Positions 32,413 to 45,241 of a stretch of DNA of 64,000 nucleotides are shown here, one piece after another. Under the pieces are notes generated by a model that did not search any database, had not been told where the DNA came from, and saw only the letters and a program-made list of their open reading frames with translations. The translations under genes were made by a program, and so were the position numbers. The stretch is from Pseudo-nitzschia pungens (Eukaryota; Bacillariophyta; Bacillariophyceae; Bacillariales; Bacillariaceae). Every line of letters starts with the position of its first letter. Within the stretch, counting starts at the first letter, position 1. Location: NCBI GenBank assembly GCA_037355855.1, contig CM074766.1, positions 3,658,001 through 3,722,000 on the forward strand, written 5' to 3'.

Positions 32413-34407
32413 TCAGTTCTTGGGGGTCTGTCCTTGGTTCGAGCCGTTGCCCTTCTTTTTGCCCTTCTTGCGCCCCTTGGGCCCAAAACTGTTCCCTGCG
32501 CCTTGGGTCGCGTTCGTGCTCGCGTTCGCGGTCGCGGAGGCAGCAGGCGTGGTAGAACTAGTGGACTGAATAGTTCGAGCTTTCTTCTGCTGGCGGAGGT
32601 CATACAACTGCTTTCGTTGTTCCTTGGAGAAGGTCTTGTAGACTTCATAGGGATAAGGCTTGTCCTCAATCTTGCCGCTGTACGATCCACCCTTGTTGCT
32701 TCCTTGGTTGCCACCACCTTGGTGGACAGAGGAGATACTTCGCGCTCGCTTGGTTGCAACCGCACCCATCTTTCGTATGCCAAGGCACCTCTTGAAGTAC
32801 GAGACGCACTCGTTGAAGTTCTTGGTGTACTTATCGGTTTCAAAGATCTGGATCTTGGGGTTCTCAAACCGATCATCTTGGATGCTGTGGATGAAACGCA
32901 TGGTGAAGTCTTCTTCGTCGGGCAACTTGTCGTGGTTGGATAGCGTAGTCTGGAAATTCAACCAAGTTCTGCAGTGCTTCTCAAAGTCGTAGGTGCGGGA
33001 ATCACCTGTATAGCGGGAGGTGTACATGCCGGTACGGACCTTGTCAAGGATAGCCGCGACGTTGGTTGCGGAGAAGGCATTCTCGTAGAGATGTAGGAAA
33101 GCCGCTCGGGCGTTCCCAGTTGGGTTCTTCGCGTCTTTGTACCTTCGAGTGTAGGCCCAGGCGGGGCCATCACGGACTGCGTTGCAGAGCAACACCCAAA
33201 CGTCGTGGTTGTCAGTGACAAATTGCGGGCCTTCAAGCGTGGCACATCGAACATTATAATCCATCCAGTTGGAAAAAGTCCCGTCCTTCCCAACAGTGGC
33301 GGATCTCTCTGCTGCAGTCACCGTCTCTTGCTCCTTCGGACGGATGACGTATGATAGGGGGAACCCTTGTTCATTGTACTGGAAGCGGAGGAACTGACGG
33401 AAACTTTCTTCCCACTGACGGAAGTTGTCAAGATTGACGAGCTTCGGCGGGGTAATGGACGCTGATACTGTCTCCTTGTCGGCGGTCTGCATTTCATGCA
33501 GGCGCTGGCGCGTTCGGTCGGCTGCGAGGGGATCACTAAGCCAAGTATGGGCAGTAGGCTTGATACCAATGAGAGGTTGGTAGCGGATCCATTCCGAAAG
33601 AAGCTGGAAAGATTGTCTGAAGGATAGTCCGATGAATACTCGTTCATGGTAGGGGCACATCGGATGACGACCCCCATTGAAGTCACGGAGGTACTTGGGG
33701 AGTTCCTTGGCAGATAGCTGTTGGATCGCCTCGATGCTGTTGAGGCCATTCCGGAATAGTTCGTCCGCCGTATCACTATTGCTGAAACCAGAGAGGATCT
33801 CGTGGAGGTCTGACTCCCTTGAGCTGAGCTTTGCTCCGTTCTTGTACCCAGAGATGCCTCCATTAGCTTGGGCTGTGGCATGGGATTGGAGGATATCTGG
33901 ACTAGCCCCTGCAGGTGCAGGAGCAGGAGCGGGAGCGGGAGCAGGAGCAGGGGCACGAGCAGCGGCGGCAGCAGCAGCAGCAGCAGCAGCTTCAGCAGCC
34001 ACTCGAGCGGCAGCTTCAGCAGCCGCTCGGGCTGCGTTCTCATTGCGCATTGCTCTCAGTTCTTGAACAGCAGCAAGTAGGATCATCTCAGATCGAGGTT
34101 GGATGTCAAGGTTTGGTTCCTGTTGGACTCTGGAGGCTCCAGCAGGGGCAAAAGGAGGGATTTCAGGCGCTCCGACAGGGGGAACACCGGCTCCAGGCGC
34201 TCCGACAGGGGGAACGCCGGCGACAGGGGGAACACCGGCTCCAGGCGCTCCGACAGGGGGAACGCCGACTCCATCGACGACTCCAGGGACAGCGCCTCCA
34301 GGGGCAGCGCCTCCAGGGACAGCGTCGCCTCCAGCTTCAGGGACGTTTCCAGCAGCGCCGGCTCCGGCAGCGGCTGCAGCGATTTGTCTTCTAGTTTGCT
34401 TGGCCAT
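32413..34407 (-). CDS. gag of element B (intact, 664 residues)
   Basis: The only undamaged gag of the three copies. It has an N-terminal basic-Ala segment and Gly/Pro-rich repeats of the GVPPVGAPGA type (residues about 35-85). An Ala-rich and APAPAPAP linker follows (about 110-170). The core starts at GGISGYKNG, with RHPMCPYHER, WIRYQPLIGIKP and VLLCNAVRDGPAW, and the C-terminal tail is KGRKKGKKKGNG. No zinc knuckle; the basic tail may bind RNA. It starts at ATG 34407 and stops at TGA 32413-32415, after which the pol frame continues without a shift. Confidence 0.88.
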   Translation of the reverse strand: MAKQTRRQIAAAAAGAGAAGNVPEAGGDAVPGGAAPGGAVPGVVDGVGVPPVGAPGAGVPPVAGVPPVGAPGAGVPPVGAPEIPPFAPAGASRVQQEPNLDIQPRSEMILLAAVQELRAMRNENAARAAAEAAARVAAEAAAAAAAAAAARAPAPAPAPAPAPAPAGASPDILQSHATAQANGGISGYKNGAKLSSRESDLHEILSGFSNSDTADELFRNGLNSIEAIQQLSAKELPKYLRDFNGGRHPMCPYHERVFIGLSFRQSFQLLSEWIRYQPLIGIKPTAHTWLSDPLAADRTRQRLHEMQTADKETVSASITPPKLVNLDNFRQWEESFRQFLRFQYNEQGFPLSYVIRPKEQETVTAAERSATVGKDGTFSNWMDYNVRCATLEGPQFVTDNHDVWVLLCNAVRDGPAWAYTRRYKDAKNPTGNARAAFLHLYENAFSATNVAAILDKVRTGMYTSRYTGDSRTYDFEKHCRTWLNFQTTLSNHDKLPDEEDFTMRFIHSIQDDRFENPKIQIFETDKYTKNFNECVSYFKRCLGIRKMGAVATKRARSISSVHQGGGNQGSNKGGSYSGKIEDKPYPYEVYKTFSKEQRKQLYDLRQQKKARTIQSTSSTTPAASATANASTNATQGAGNSFGPKGRKKGKKKGNGSNQGQTPKN

Positions 34408-35367
34408 GGTTGACTTTGCTTGACTTGCTTTGAGTAACTAACTTGCTTCGGATTTCTAAACCAAATTCTTTTGTGGTGGGGACTGTCTCCATCCAAGTTG
34501 TCGATCGAAGGTTCGGGAGCTGTCTCCAATCGATGGTCCGCGTCGATTGTTCCGTACTCGTATCGACAGTGGGTTGTCGATTGTTCCGTGTCGACAATTC
34601 CGAAAGAAAAAGGTATCACGTATCACGTCAGCATTGGTGTCAACATTTTCGTGTTGACGTCTATCCACATCGATGGTTCCGATTCGATGGTTGGATGGTT
34701 GGTTACGACCAAAAAGAAGAATTCTATCTGGTCTTTCTACTCTGCTCTGGACCAATCGATTGATTCTGAGATATGACAGATCTCAGGGTTCTTGGCTTGT
34801 CTGATTCCAAGTTCCCTTGGCTAAAAATCAAAAATTCGATGGTATAGCAGGTTCGAGGTTGTCTGCGCCTCGTTGAGGTTGTCTGCGCCTCATTTATGGA
34901 TGGTCCTGACGTCATGTCCTTTGGTCTGCTGGATATGACTGTTCTCACTGGAGAGTACGTGGTGGTCCGTCTCCACGAAAATTCCTTCTCCAGTGTGGTT
35001 CCATCCGTTGCAAGCAAGCGTCCCCCTTGAATCCTGTAAAATAACAGGGAATCATGGACGCTGCTTTCTCCACGTCCTGCGCCTTCCCCTACCGGATCGA
35101 GCCTCCATGGTGCCACCATGATGCTCGTCTACTGTATCAACAGGCCCCAGAGGTGGATGTGTGGGCTCCGGTCGGTCGCGTGTCTGGGGAAGGGCTCCCC
35201 ATTAACATCAGGGATCTCGCGATGTCAGCTGCTGGTCCAGTTTTCAGCTGAGGTTTTACATCCAAGTGTAGGCATGGATGCCAGTGGTGATCAGCCAGCT
35301 GGGTTTCATCACGCGCTCTAGCCGGCGTCCCGGTTCGTAGTGGGTCGAGCGGTGGGTCTGATAAACT
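34408..35367 (-). other. 5' leader and PBS-like site of element B
   Basis: Leader between LTR and gag. TTTATCAGACCCACCGCTCG (minus strand) directly follows the LTR, and a GCATCCATGCCTACAC block near 35265-35285 is shared with A and C. No gene supported. Confidence 0.65.
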
Positions 35368-36310
35368 GTGTTGAGATATCCGCTCGTCAGCGGTCTTCGG
35401 GGAACTTAATCAACTTGTAGGTAAGTTCGACTCGTACTGGTCTGTAAATAAAGAAAAGCCTTAACAATAATAATACATAAAGTCCTGGCAAATCGTGAGT
35501 CTACAGTGGACTGTTCAAGGTCTATTGCATACGCTCAAGCAATACAAGGCACTTCCCTAGAGGTACATCGGAATCGATCGATAGGAGGGCATGATAGGCG
35601 TGTTTATTTTAGAGTGAAATATAAAGAGTGAATAAAAGGGAGCTGAGCCAAAGCGCTCAGCTCTGTATCGTGTATCGTGACATCGATTCGCTAACTCGCT
35701 AACTCGTATAATAACAGAGCTCCTGTAGCTCTGGTACTGTATCCTACGAGTAGCGTACCGTATCGGAGTATCGTAGGTATCTCCGATTAATTAGACCGAA
35801 TCGTGTGCTAGCGCGTTGGGTAACTGTTTGGGCCGGGTATGCGGTCATGGTACACATTATACACCAATGACCCGACCCCGGCGGTAGCATCGTATCTTAG
35901 CATGGTATCATGGTAGGCTAGCAACTTTCAGTATCTCGCAGCCTTAGCAACCCTAACCCTGTAGCATTTAGCTACACCATAAAAGGTGCTTTACTCGGGG
36001 TACGTACGATTGGTACAAATCGTACGCGGCAACCCTAGTAAACTCTGCTAGCAATACTAGACAGGATAGGTCTGCTGCTAAGCCTGCTGCTAAGCCTGTT
36101 GCTAAGCCTGCTGCTAAGCCTGTTGCTAAGCCTGTTGCTAAGCCTGTTGCTAAGCCTGTTGCTGAGCCTGTATGCTAGCAATTAGCACACAGCTCTAGCA
36201 TTCAGCTCAGCACCTGTTAGTCAGTTACTGGAGGCTGCTGACTGTAGCCCCAGTACATTCTCCTACACAGGAGCCCTAGCACAGATGGTAGCACACTGGA
36301 TATCTTCATA
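35368..36310 (-). repeat. 5' LTR of element B
   Basis: 943 bp, nearly identical to 18571-19527. The outer end GGATATCTTCATA is followed by the TTGAT target duplication (36311-36315). Confidence 0.93.
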
Positions 36311-37216
36311 TTGATCCATGAATAGAAACTGCTGCACAACCAGTCAAAGCAGTGACAACAATTGTTTGTCGGGTGAATTCGATGTCCAAGTTATCACAGA
36401 AAGATTGGCAATATGCCACTATTGCTGCAATCACTCTACTCTTTCCTGTTCCACCTGCACCTGTTAGAAGGACAATAGATTGCTCCAAATTATAGTTGTG
36501 AATTCTCTTCAATTTGTTGTGTTCTGCATTGTAAAGTGTCTTTTCTCTTCTTTGAACCCCTGTAGCATTGTCTGTTTGACGTACTGGATTTTTTTTTTGT
36601 CTTGAACAGACACGAAGAACAAAGCCGGATACAATATAAAGACAAGCTGCTATCTGGTGTTGGTCTTCCCCAAAGACTTCTCTTGCATATTTTGTCATGT
36701 TTTCACATGTGCCAGTTGCTGATTTGTTTGTCATCGTGGTGTCAGTGACAACACACTGCTTTTTTACCATGACGCTTATCAAATTCCCAATACTCAGTGC
36801 ATCCCATTTTCTTTTCCTTGGATTAGTGTTGTTATTTGGCATCTCTTGTGAATGAGCGACAGTTGTGTTTTCTGCATAAACTGAGCTTTGATTATCAATT
36901 TGTGGAGTTCTTACCAGTTTTTCACCACACTTGTTAGTTCCCTGTTTGATAATGATATTTGAATCCACTGAAAAGACGTTGCCTTGTTCTCTGAATGAAT
37001 GAACATCATTTAATCCAAGAACATCATTTGTGAATATGTCCATTTCTGCTATGTTATGTCCATCATCAGGTTCGTCAACATGTCCCAAAAATATAGTAAC
37101 ATTTGGTCCACTAGTAGTTTTCTCAAGCATATCTGTTTGTCTGCTGCAACTCAAACTGTTGTAAATATTCTGAATATTCTTGAGAATAGTGCAATATTCC
37201 TTTGTCATGTTGTTTT
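36311..37216 (-). pseudogene. Helitron RepHel gene, helicase N-terminal part
   Basis: It encodes a linker with acidic and basic stretches and then SIVLLTGAGGTGKSRVIAA, a Walker A motif of a Pif1-family helicase (about 36437-36475), then VVTALTGCAAVSIHGS. Upstream it joins 47576 in frame after removal of element C (FVAQN-NMTKEY). Downstream it joins 18570 after removal of element B. Such Rep-plus-Pif1 proteins drive rolling-circle transposition of Helitrons. This copy cannot make a full protein because of the insertions. Confidence 0.88.
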
Positions 37217-38164
37217 GTGTTGATATCCGCTCGTCAGCGGTCTTCGGGGAACTTAATCGTAGAACTTAATCGGCTTGTAGATAAATCGTCTTATACTACG
37301 TACTGAAAAATAGGCAAAAGCCTTAACAATAATAATACATAAAGTCCTGGCAAATCGTGAGTCTACAGTGGACTGTTCAAGGTCTATTGCATACGCTCAA
37401 GCAATACAAGGCACTTCCCTAGAGGTACATCGGAATCGATCGAAAGGAGGGCATGATAGGTGTGTTTATTTTAGAGTATAAAAGAAAGAGTGAATAAAAG
37501 GGAGCTGAGCCAAAGCGCTCAGCTCTGTATCGTGTATCGTGACATCGATTCGCTAACTCGCTAACTCGTATAATAACAGAGCTCCTGTAGCTCTGGTACT
37601 GTATCCTACGAGTAGCGTACCGTATCGGAGTATCGTAGCGTAGCTTCGCTTAATTAAATCCAATCGTGTGCTAGCTCACTTATGCTAGCACGTTTGGTAA
37701 CTGTTTGGGCCGGGCATCCAGTCATGGTACATATTATACACCAATGACCTGGCCCCGGCGGTAGCATGGTATCTCAGCATGGTATCATGGTAGGTTAGCA
37801 TCTTTCAGTATCTCGTAGCCTTAGCAACCCTAACCCTGTAGCATTTAGCTACACCATGACAGGAGGTGCTTTACTCGGGGTACGTACGATTGGTACAAAT
37901 CGTACGCGGCGACCCTAGTAAACTCTGCTAGCAATACTAGACAGGATAGGTCTGCTGCTAAGCCTGCTGCTAAGCCTGCTGCTAAGCCTGCTGCTAAGCC
38001 TGTTGCTAAGCCTGTTGCTAAGGATGTATGCTACCAATTAGCACACACCTCAGCACTCAGCTCAGCACCTGTTAGTCAGCTACTGGGTGTTGCTGACTGT
38101 AGCCCCAGTAGCCCTTCTACACAGGAGCCTTAGCACATACCATAGCACACTGGATATCTTCATA
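37217..38164 (-). repeat. full LTR at the 3' side of element C
   Basis: 948 bp, plus-strand GTGTTGATATCCGCTC to GGATATCTTCATA. It is followed inward by the conserved 3' UTR (GTCCCCGTGATTC) and outward by Helitron sequence. Confidence 0.92.
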
Positions 38165-38810
38165 GTCCCCGTGATTCATGCCAGTGGTCCTGTATGAGCA
38201 ACTGAGTAACTATACCAGTCCCCGGAAACAGATACTCCCAGGAGGACACCAATACTCTTGCTTGTTGTACCAGGACACTTGGATGGATCATAACAGAATT
38301 CAGGGATGCTTCCATATAACTTGTCAGAGATCAAACTGCACCAAATATTGCAGTTCTTCTATCAGAGGCCCGGCTGATTCGTAGTACAAAAAAAAGGGGG
38401 GCGGACCATAGGACGTTTTGCCCTTGGTTCCATTCCTCGACACGTTCGAGGAGGTCAATCAATCAGCCTATTGTCTTTCAAGTTTATAGTCCCCGGAAAC
38501 CGGTGTACCGGAGACTCCCAATATATAACATAAGATCAGATCGAATCCGGAATCGGAATCAACATCGAAGTGGTCAGGAAGCTCGTATCGAAATCAGCTG
38601 CGTTCGAACAATCCGAAATCTGCTGCGTTCGATTGCTTCCGAAAATTGTAATCGATTGCTTCCGAAAAAACGTTGCATCCGAAAATCGAAATGGTCGAAG
38701 AACTCGTAATCGCTGTCGGTTGCGTTCGAAATCGAAATCGAAATCTTCTGTGTCCGAGCTGCTTGTCAGGGACCAAAGGTGCCCCAAATAATGCGGCTAG
38801 AGCAATTTTT
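38165..38810 (-). other. 3' UTR of element C
   Basis: Contains the conserved block (38165-38385), about 95% identical by eye to element A 11573-11794, then a homopolymer A/G tract (about 38389-38402) and CGAAATCG-rich sequence. Confidence 0.7.
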
Positions 38811-41800
38811 TTACCACATGCATCAAGCGCAGTGTTCTTTCAGAGCTGGACCATTCAGTAGCTTGGTGAATAAGTCAGCAATATTGGTCTCACCAGGCTC
38901 CTTCGCGATTCGGATTGTTCCAGCAGCAATAGACTCGCGCGCCTTGTGGTAGGCAACACTGTTGTGCTTCTTGTTGCATGGACTCTCCGGCCTGGTGATG
39001 TTCTTAACAACAGACTCGTTGTCACAGTACACATTGGTAGGACCTTCAATGGGGACACCCATCATCCTGAGCTTGTATCTAAGACCCTCAATCAGTTCAA
39101 TGGCAATTCGGAGTGCAACTATCTCAGAACCAAAGGTTGACGTCTCGACAGTGGTCTGGCGTTTGCTGAACCACAGGATGGGGGCCCTGTTTACGAAGAT
39201 AATAATCCTGGTATGGGATCTTCTTGTTGCTTTGCATCCGGCATGATCCGCATCGACAAAACAACTCATAATAACTGCTTTTCCAAGCGCTTCAGGGGCA
39301 TCTGGTGGCAACACCTCCTTGGCGTCTGGATAGAACTCACTCCAATCACAATCGGAAAATCTAGTTTCGTCCACATCAGGCCGGGTCTCATCAAACACCA
39401 ACTTGGATCGGGCATGCGCCTTGAGATAGGCAAACATGTGCAATACTTGGTTCAAATGCCCTGTTCTTGCTTGCGCTAGATACCTAGACATGAGAGATAC
39501 AGGCATGACCAAATCCAGTCGACCGAGCTCACATAACCATCTCAAGACGCCAATCAATCCTTGGTAGTAGTTCTGCTTGCTTGGATCCAGTTCGGTGGTA
39601 ACATCAACCTCTGGACGATAATCGGATGTCAACGGGGTCGACACCTTATTCGGAAGGTACTTGTAACCATATTGCTCGGTGCCAAGCTCCTTCTCTACTG
39701 CGTCCATGGCTTTCTTAGCATATTTCTCGGAGGACATTGCCCACTTGGGAATTGGGTCGTCTTCGACCACATGCGAATGGACATCAGCGCCCAGATACAG
39801 GGTTGGAACTTCTATAGTCCCGTCCTTCAGCGTGAAGCGCTGCTCGATACTTTCCAACTGCCGTCGGGGGTCCTCACTGCAACAGATAATATCGTCAACG
39901 TATGCAATCAGGTATGCCCAGTACCTAGAACCATCCTTTCGCGTCTCCACTCGCATATGAACATCAGGATCAGCTTTACAGGGTTGATATCCTAGCGTTC
40001 GTAGGTGCTTGGTCAAATAGGATCGGAACGACGCGCCTGCAACAGGGAGTCCATACAGTGCTCGAACGATCTTACATACCTGACCTACCAAGTGCGGGGG
40101 GAAACCGTCTTCAGCTCGTGCAACCAAATAATACTTCTTCTTGATCGGCGCTGTAAGGTAGGCATTCTGGATGTCCGCAGACAGTACGTCCAAATTGTTC
40201 AGCGCTGCCAACAGGAAGAAGATACGGACTGAATCTCTGCTTGGTACACTGCTGAAGGTATGTTCCTTAGCTGTTGCTTGTACCTTATGGCAATCGGCGA
40301 CGAGCCGTGCTTTCCGCGTCAAGGACCCCAACTTCACATCGAAGATCATGTGCATCGTGATCTTGCTGAATCCTTCGGCCTTGAGACCTTCGACGGTGTA
40401 GCTGGGGTCAAACTCGAACGCCATCTCGTTGTTTCTCATCTCCTTCGCAATCGCCTTCTCCCAATAGTCCGTTCCCGTCTTTCGGTCGATGGCGAGGGCT
40501 TCAGGGATAGAATGTGGTAACTCCACTCCGAACTTGTGGGTCCGATCCCAGTACTTGTTTCGCTTGGTGGCCTTGAGGATTCGCTTCTTCCTTCGTAGTA
40601 CATGGTGAATCCACCATCGGAATGCTGGCTGATCCGAGATCTTGGCAGATATGGCGTATTCTGCGGTCTGCACAGGAAAGGACTCTTTCAGATCGCTCAA
40701 CTTACACCAGGATTCGGTTCCGTCTTTCCAACTGACGAGCAATCGCCATCCCTTCGTTGTAGGCTTGGGGACTTTGCGACCATGCTTGTTGGTGATCGTC
40801 GCATCTTGTTTCCTAACGGCGGATCCGTCCTTCTCGTGATCGATAATCTCGTCCAGGAGAGAAAACATGCGTCCGTCGTCGTCGATTTCGCTGTACATGC
40901 TCTCAGCAACGATATTGGCGGTATACTGCTCAACGGAACCATCTGGAAATTGCAGATCATACATTCTGGTATCAAGGATAGGGTTATCATTTCGCTTGCC
41001 AATCGGATTGCCATTAAGGTCAGCAGAACGATTCTTCACAACACACCGTAATCGTTCGTCGCCCTTCTGGATCATCACATTATTACCAATATACTCATCA
41101 TAGTCATCCCCATCAGGTATGAGATCGTCAATATCAGGAATGGAGGCTTCAGGCTCGGCGAGCTCCCACCGTTCTTGGTGACCTTCAAATAACTCCGCAG
41201 GGGGATCAGGGTACGTAGCTTGGAACTTTGCGTCGTTATCCTCCACTTTGTCCCCGATCTTGGATTCCACTGCTTGGTCAAATGAGTCCATATAGCGCTT
41301 GACATCATGGGAACGCCATTCTTCTTCAGTGACAGCACGGACTGTATTAGTGCTTACCGGCATGGCTGCCTCGTTCAGGATCCAGTGGCAGTCCCCGCCT
41401 CCGAATCGATCACCACACGGGCCAAGCCACCGTCCCAGCTTTTCGGTCCCATCAGAGAGATCAACCCAATAGACGAAATCATACCATTCATGGGCTTGGT
41501 ACAGAGATATATCAGGCATGTACCCATGCACAATTTCGAACGGCGTTCGACCCATCATCGTAGGATCACTGGAGGCCGTGCGCTGTCGGATTGCAGCAAC
41601 GAGCTCTCCGCAGAAAGCCCACAGGCGCTTGGGGGATCGCTTCCGAGCCGTCTTCTTGCGGATGCTTCTGCTGATATGGCCGATGCTGAGCTCCGCGCGA
41701 TTCTGGAAGGGACATCTTGGCTGGATAAAGGTCTGATGGATATGGTTTTTGCTGACGACCTTATTCCATGGAGTCTTGTAGGTACCAGGGGCTCCTTGCT

Positions 41801-43361
41801 CTCGAGCGCCATCAGATATCAAATGCTCGGGGATACCGACGTCGTGGATGAAAATCTTCAGGCCTTCATACGCTTGCTTCTTGCCCTGTATAGGTATGAA
41901 CTCGTCGTAGCCCTTACCATTACTGAAAACTTGGGCGGCTGAATCTTGTCGCATGATGCTCGGGACCTTTGCCATCCAGGTGTCGGTGTACCATTTGCCA
42001 GCCGCGATGCGCTTGTTTCTGAAGCTCTGCGTTGGCAATCGGTGGACAAGGGGATGCATAGGGTTGCGGAAGCCTTTCTGGGTCGTGACTCGAAGGGTAT
42101 CCGCAGCCTTTCTCGGAGATACATCCCAAATCTTGGACAGGCGGTCGGAGTCGATCTTGCAGTATCGTTCGGTGTCAATCGTCGGACCCCACTTGGCTCG
42201 TCTGGCGATAGTGTCGAGCTCTGGATCGATTGGTTCGACCTCATCGTCCCATCGAACATGCTTGTAAACGGCAGACAGGCAGACGGGGGAATCCCTGCAA
42301 AGAGGATCCAATTCGAAGCGCTCGCGTCCATCGGTGTAGGCGCGCTCGTACAACGGGGTATGGAGGGCGTTGACTGTAAGACTTGGTACTGAATCCACGT
42401 CTACATCGTCCCCGCAAGTCTTCAGGGAATCGCCCGAAAAGAGAGAAGATAGCCGCGCATCCAGACGCGAGTCGGATGCGATCGCACATGGGGTCAGATC
42501 ACGGCGGGTACAGAGTTGCTGAAGGCTCCGCAGCTTGTACTTCTCATAGCAATCATGCTGTGGCAGGATCAGCTCGTCGCTCCAAAGAGGATTGTCGTAC
42601 AAATGGGGACTGAAGTTGGACAGTGTTTCGACGGGCTCCATCTTACGCTTGTTGGACTTCTTGGACTGCTTCGTGGTCGGCGCGGACGCATGGGGCGTCC
42701 CCGCGCGAAGGACAGACACCGTAGGATTCAACGGATGAGATCCGTCGATGGCTTCTTCGGCTTGTTCGAACTTCTTGCTCTTCGGATCCCAAGGGAAGTC
42801 TCGGGTAGCAACGACATGATCGCATGTAGCCATCTCATGCTTGGTGGGCTTGCGGGAAGGGAAATAGGACACGACCCCATCAAGCATGAGCTTGATGTCG
42901 AGGGTGTGGCCCGCATGGGGATCTTCAGGATCGGTATTGTCAATATGGATGGAGTGACTGGACTGTTCATCATACTGACGGGGCGCTTCACTGACACGAT
43001 TGGGATGGCAGTCCCGTATTTGATTCGGACAAATCAAGCTGTGGGACAACTTGTCGCCAAAATACAGGGCTTCGTGGAAATAAATCAACCAAACTTTCCC
43101 GTCGGTATCTGTGTAGGCCGTAACACAGGTCCCAATCGGAATGTTCTTGATAGGCTCGAGCTCAGGCGAAAAAGGATGAACATCGACGTGGCTGACGACT
43201 TGGTCTTCAAGCAAGATCATATTGGAACCGGCGGCAGTCGTATCAGCGTGGCTGTCCAGCTCGCATTGCCCCTCAGGACTGGGTGGGGGGCGTGCGCGCG
43301 GCAGATCCATCTGGTACAACAGCCGGCCAACCTTACTTAATTTCGGGCACCGGCCGTCGTT
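38811..43361 (-). CDS. pol polyprotein of element C (essentially intact)
   Basis: It is open over 1498 codons from ATG 43319 and continues upstream in frame to the gag UGA. TGA at 38823-38825 removes only four codons' worth of tail before the normal TAA (38811-38813), where B has CGA. Approximate residues: protease LDSHADTTAAG 20-30; integrase Asp 443, Asp about 500, Glu about 540 (spacing D-x56-D-x39-E); RT QNAYLTAPI and YVDD at 1140; RNase H FVDADHAG, SEIVALR and CDNESVVKN after about 1340. It makes the enzymes for reverse transcription and integration. One odd residue is VADCHK, where B has VADGHK, near the RT start. It could still supply activity in trans if expressed. Confidence 0.9.
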
Positions 43362-45241
43362 TCAGTTCTTGGGGGTCTGTCCTTGGTTCGAGCCGTTGCC
43401 CTTCTTTTTGCCCTTCTTGCGCCCCTTGGGCCCAAAACTGTTCCCTGCGCCTTGGGTCGCGTTCGTGCTCGCGTTCGCGTTCGCGGGGGCAGCAGGCGTG
43501 GTAGAACTAGTGGACTGAATAGTTCGAGCTTTCTTCTGCTGGCGGAGGTCATACAACTGCTTTCGTTGTTCCTTGGAGAAGGTCTTGTAGACTTCATAGG
43601 GATATGGCTTGTCCTCAACCTTGCCGCTGTAAGAACCGCACCCATTTTTCGTATGCCAAGACACCTCTTGAAGTACGAGACGCACTCGTTGAAGTCCTTG
43701 GTGTACTTGTCGGTTTCAAAGATCTGGATCTTGGGGTTCTCAAACCGATCATCTTGGATGCTGTGGATGAAACGCATGGTGAAGTCCTCTTCGTCGGGCA
43801 ACTTGTCGTGGTTGGAGAGCGTAGTCTGGAAATTCAACCAAGTTCTGCAGTGCTTCTCAAAGTCGTATGTTCGAGATTCTCCTGTGTAGCGGGAGGTGTA
43901 CATGCCGGTACGGACCTTGTCAAGAATAGCCGCGACGTTGGTTGCGGAGAAGGCATTCTCGTAGAGATTTAGGAAAGCCGCTCGGGCGTTCCCAGTCGGA
44001 TTCTTCGCGTCTTTGTACCTTCGAGTGTAGGCCCATGCGGGACCATCACGGACTGCGTTGCAGAGCAACACCCAAACGTCGTGGTTGTCAGTGACAAATT
44101 GCGGGCCTTCAAGCGTGGCGCATCGAACATTATAATCCATCCAGTTGGAAAATGTTCCGTCCTTCCCAACAGTGGCGGATCTTTCTGCTGCAGTCACCGT
44201 CTCTTGATCCTTCGGACGAATGACGTATGATAGGGGGAACCCTTGTTCATTGTACTGGAAGCGGAGGAACTGACGGAAACTTTCTTCCCATTGACGGAAG
44301 TTGTCAAGGTTGGTGAGCTTCGGCGGAGTAATGGACGAGGAGACGGCCTCCTTGTCGGCGGTCTGCATTTCATGTAGGCGTTGGCGAGTTCGGTCGGCTG
44401 CGAGGGGATCACTAAGCCAAGTATGGGCTGTAGGCTTGATACCAATGAGAGGTTGGTAGCGGATCCACTCCGAAAGAAGCTGAAAGGATTGTCTGAAGGA
44501 TAGTCCGATGAATACTCATTCATGGTATGGGCACATCGGATGACGACCCCCATTAAAGTCACGGAGGTACTTGGGGAGTTCCTTGGCAGAGAGCTGTTGG
44601 ATCGCCGCGACGCTGTTGAGGCCGTTCCGGAATAGTTCATCCGCCGTATCACTGTTGCTGAAACCAGAGAGGATCTTGTGGAGGTCTAACTCCTTTGAGC
44701 TGAGCTTTGCTCCATTCTTGTACCCAGAGATTCCACCATTCGCTTGGGCTGTGGCATGGGCTTGGAGGACTTCAGGACTAGCTCCTGTAGGGGCGGCGAC
44801 AGGAGCAGGAGCAGGAGCTGGAGCTGGAGCACGAGCGGCGGCGGCAGCAGCAGCGGCTTCAGCAGCCATTCGAGCTGCGTTCTCAGCAGCCACGCGGGCT
44901 GCGTTCTCAGCAGCCACTCGGGCCGCATTCTCATTGCGCATTGCTCTGAGTTCTTGAACAGCAGCAAGTAGGATCATCTCAGATCGAGGTTGGATGTCAA
45001 GGTTTGGTTCTTGTTGGACTCTGGAGGCTCCAAACGCAGCAGGAGCGAAAGGAGGGACTTCAGGCGCTCCGATAGGGGGAACACCGGCTCCAGGTGCTTC
45101 GACAGGGGGAACACCGGCTCCAGGCGGAAGAGCGTTGCCTCCAGGAACAGCGCCAGCATCGTCTCCGGCGGCAGGGACATCTCCAGCAGCGCCAGCTCCG
45201 GCGGCGGCTGCAGCGATTTGTCTTCTGGTTTGCTTGGCCAT
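43362..45241 (-). pseudogene. gag of element C with premature UGA and frameshifting deletion
   Basis: Homologous to the intact gag of B (32413-34407). ATG 45241 opens a frame that stops at TGA 44516-44518, where B has CGA (HER to HE-stop). The frame resumes and is then shifted near 43632 by a net 73-bp deletion relative to B, which removes the SSVHQGG region. The basic KGRKKGKKKG tail and terminal UGA are preserved in the other frame. The Ala-rich N terminus has fewer Pro repeats than B. Confidence 0.88.

Larger units (their letters stand above)
18571..36310 (-). mobile_element. Element B: copia-like LTR retrotransposon, interrupted by a 7.7-kb TIR segment
   Basis: Minus-strand element with LTRs at 35368-36310 (5') and 18571-19527 (3'), flanked by TTGAT at 18566-18570 and 36311-36315. 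Removing 20382-28079 leaves about 10 kb with leader, gag, pol and 3' UTR in normal order. The LTRs are almost identical, apart from an 11-bp unit and a few small differences, so insertion is recent. The target is the Pif1-like helicase of the Helitron, and the helicase frame is restored across the site. Confidence 0.92.
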
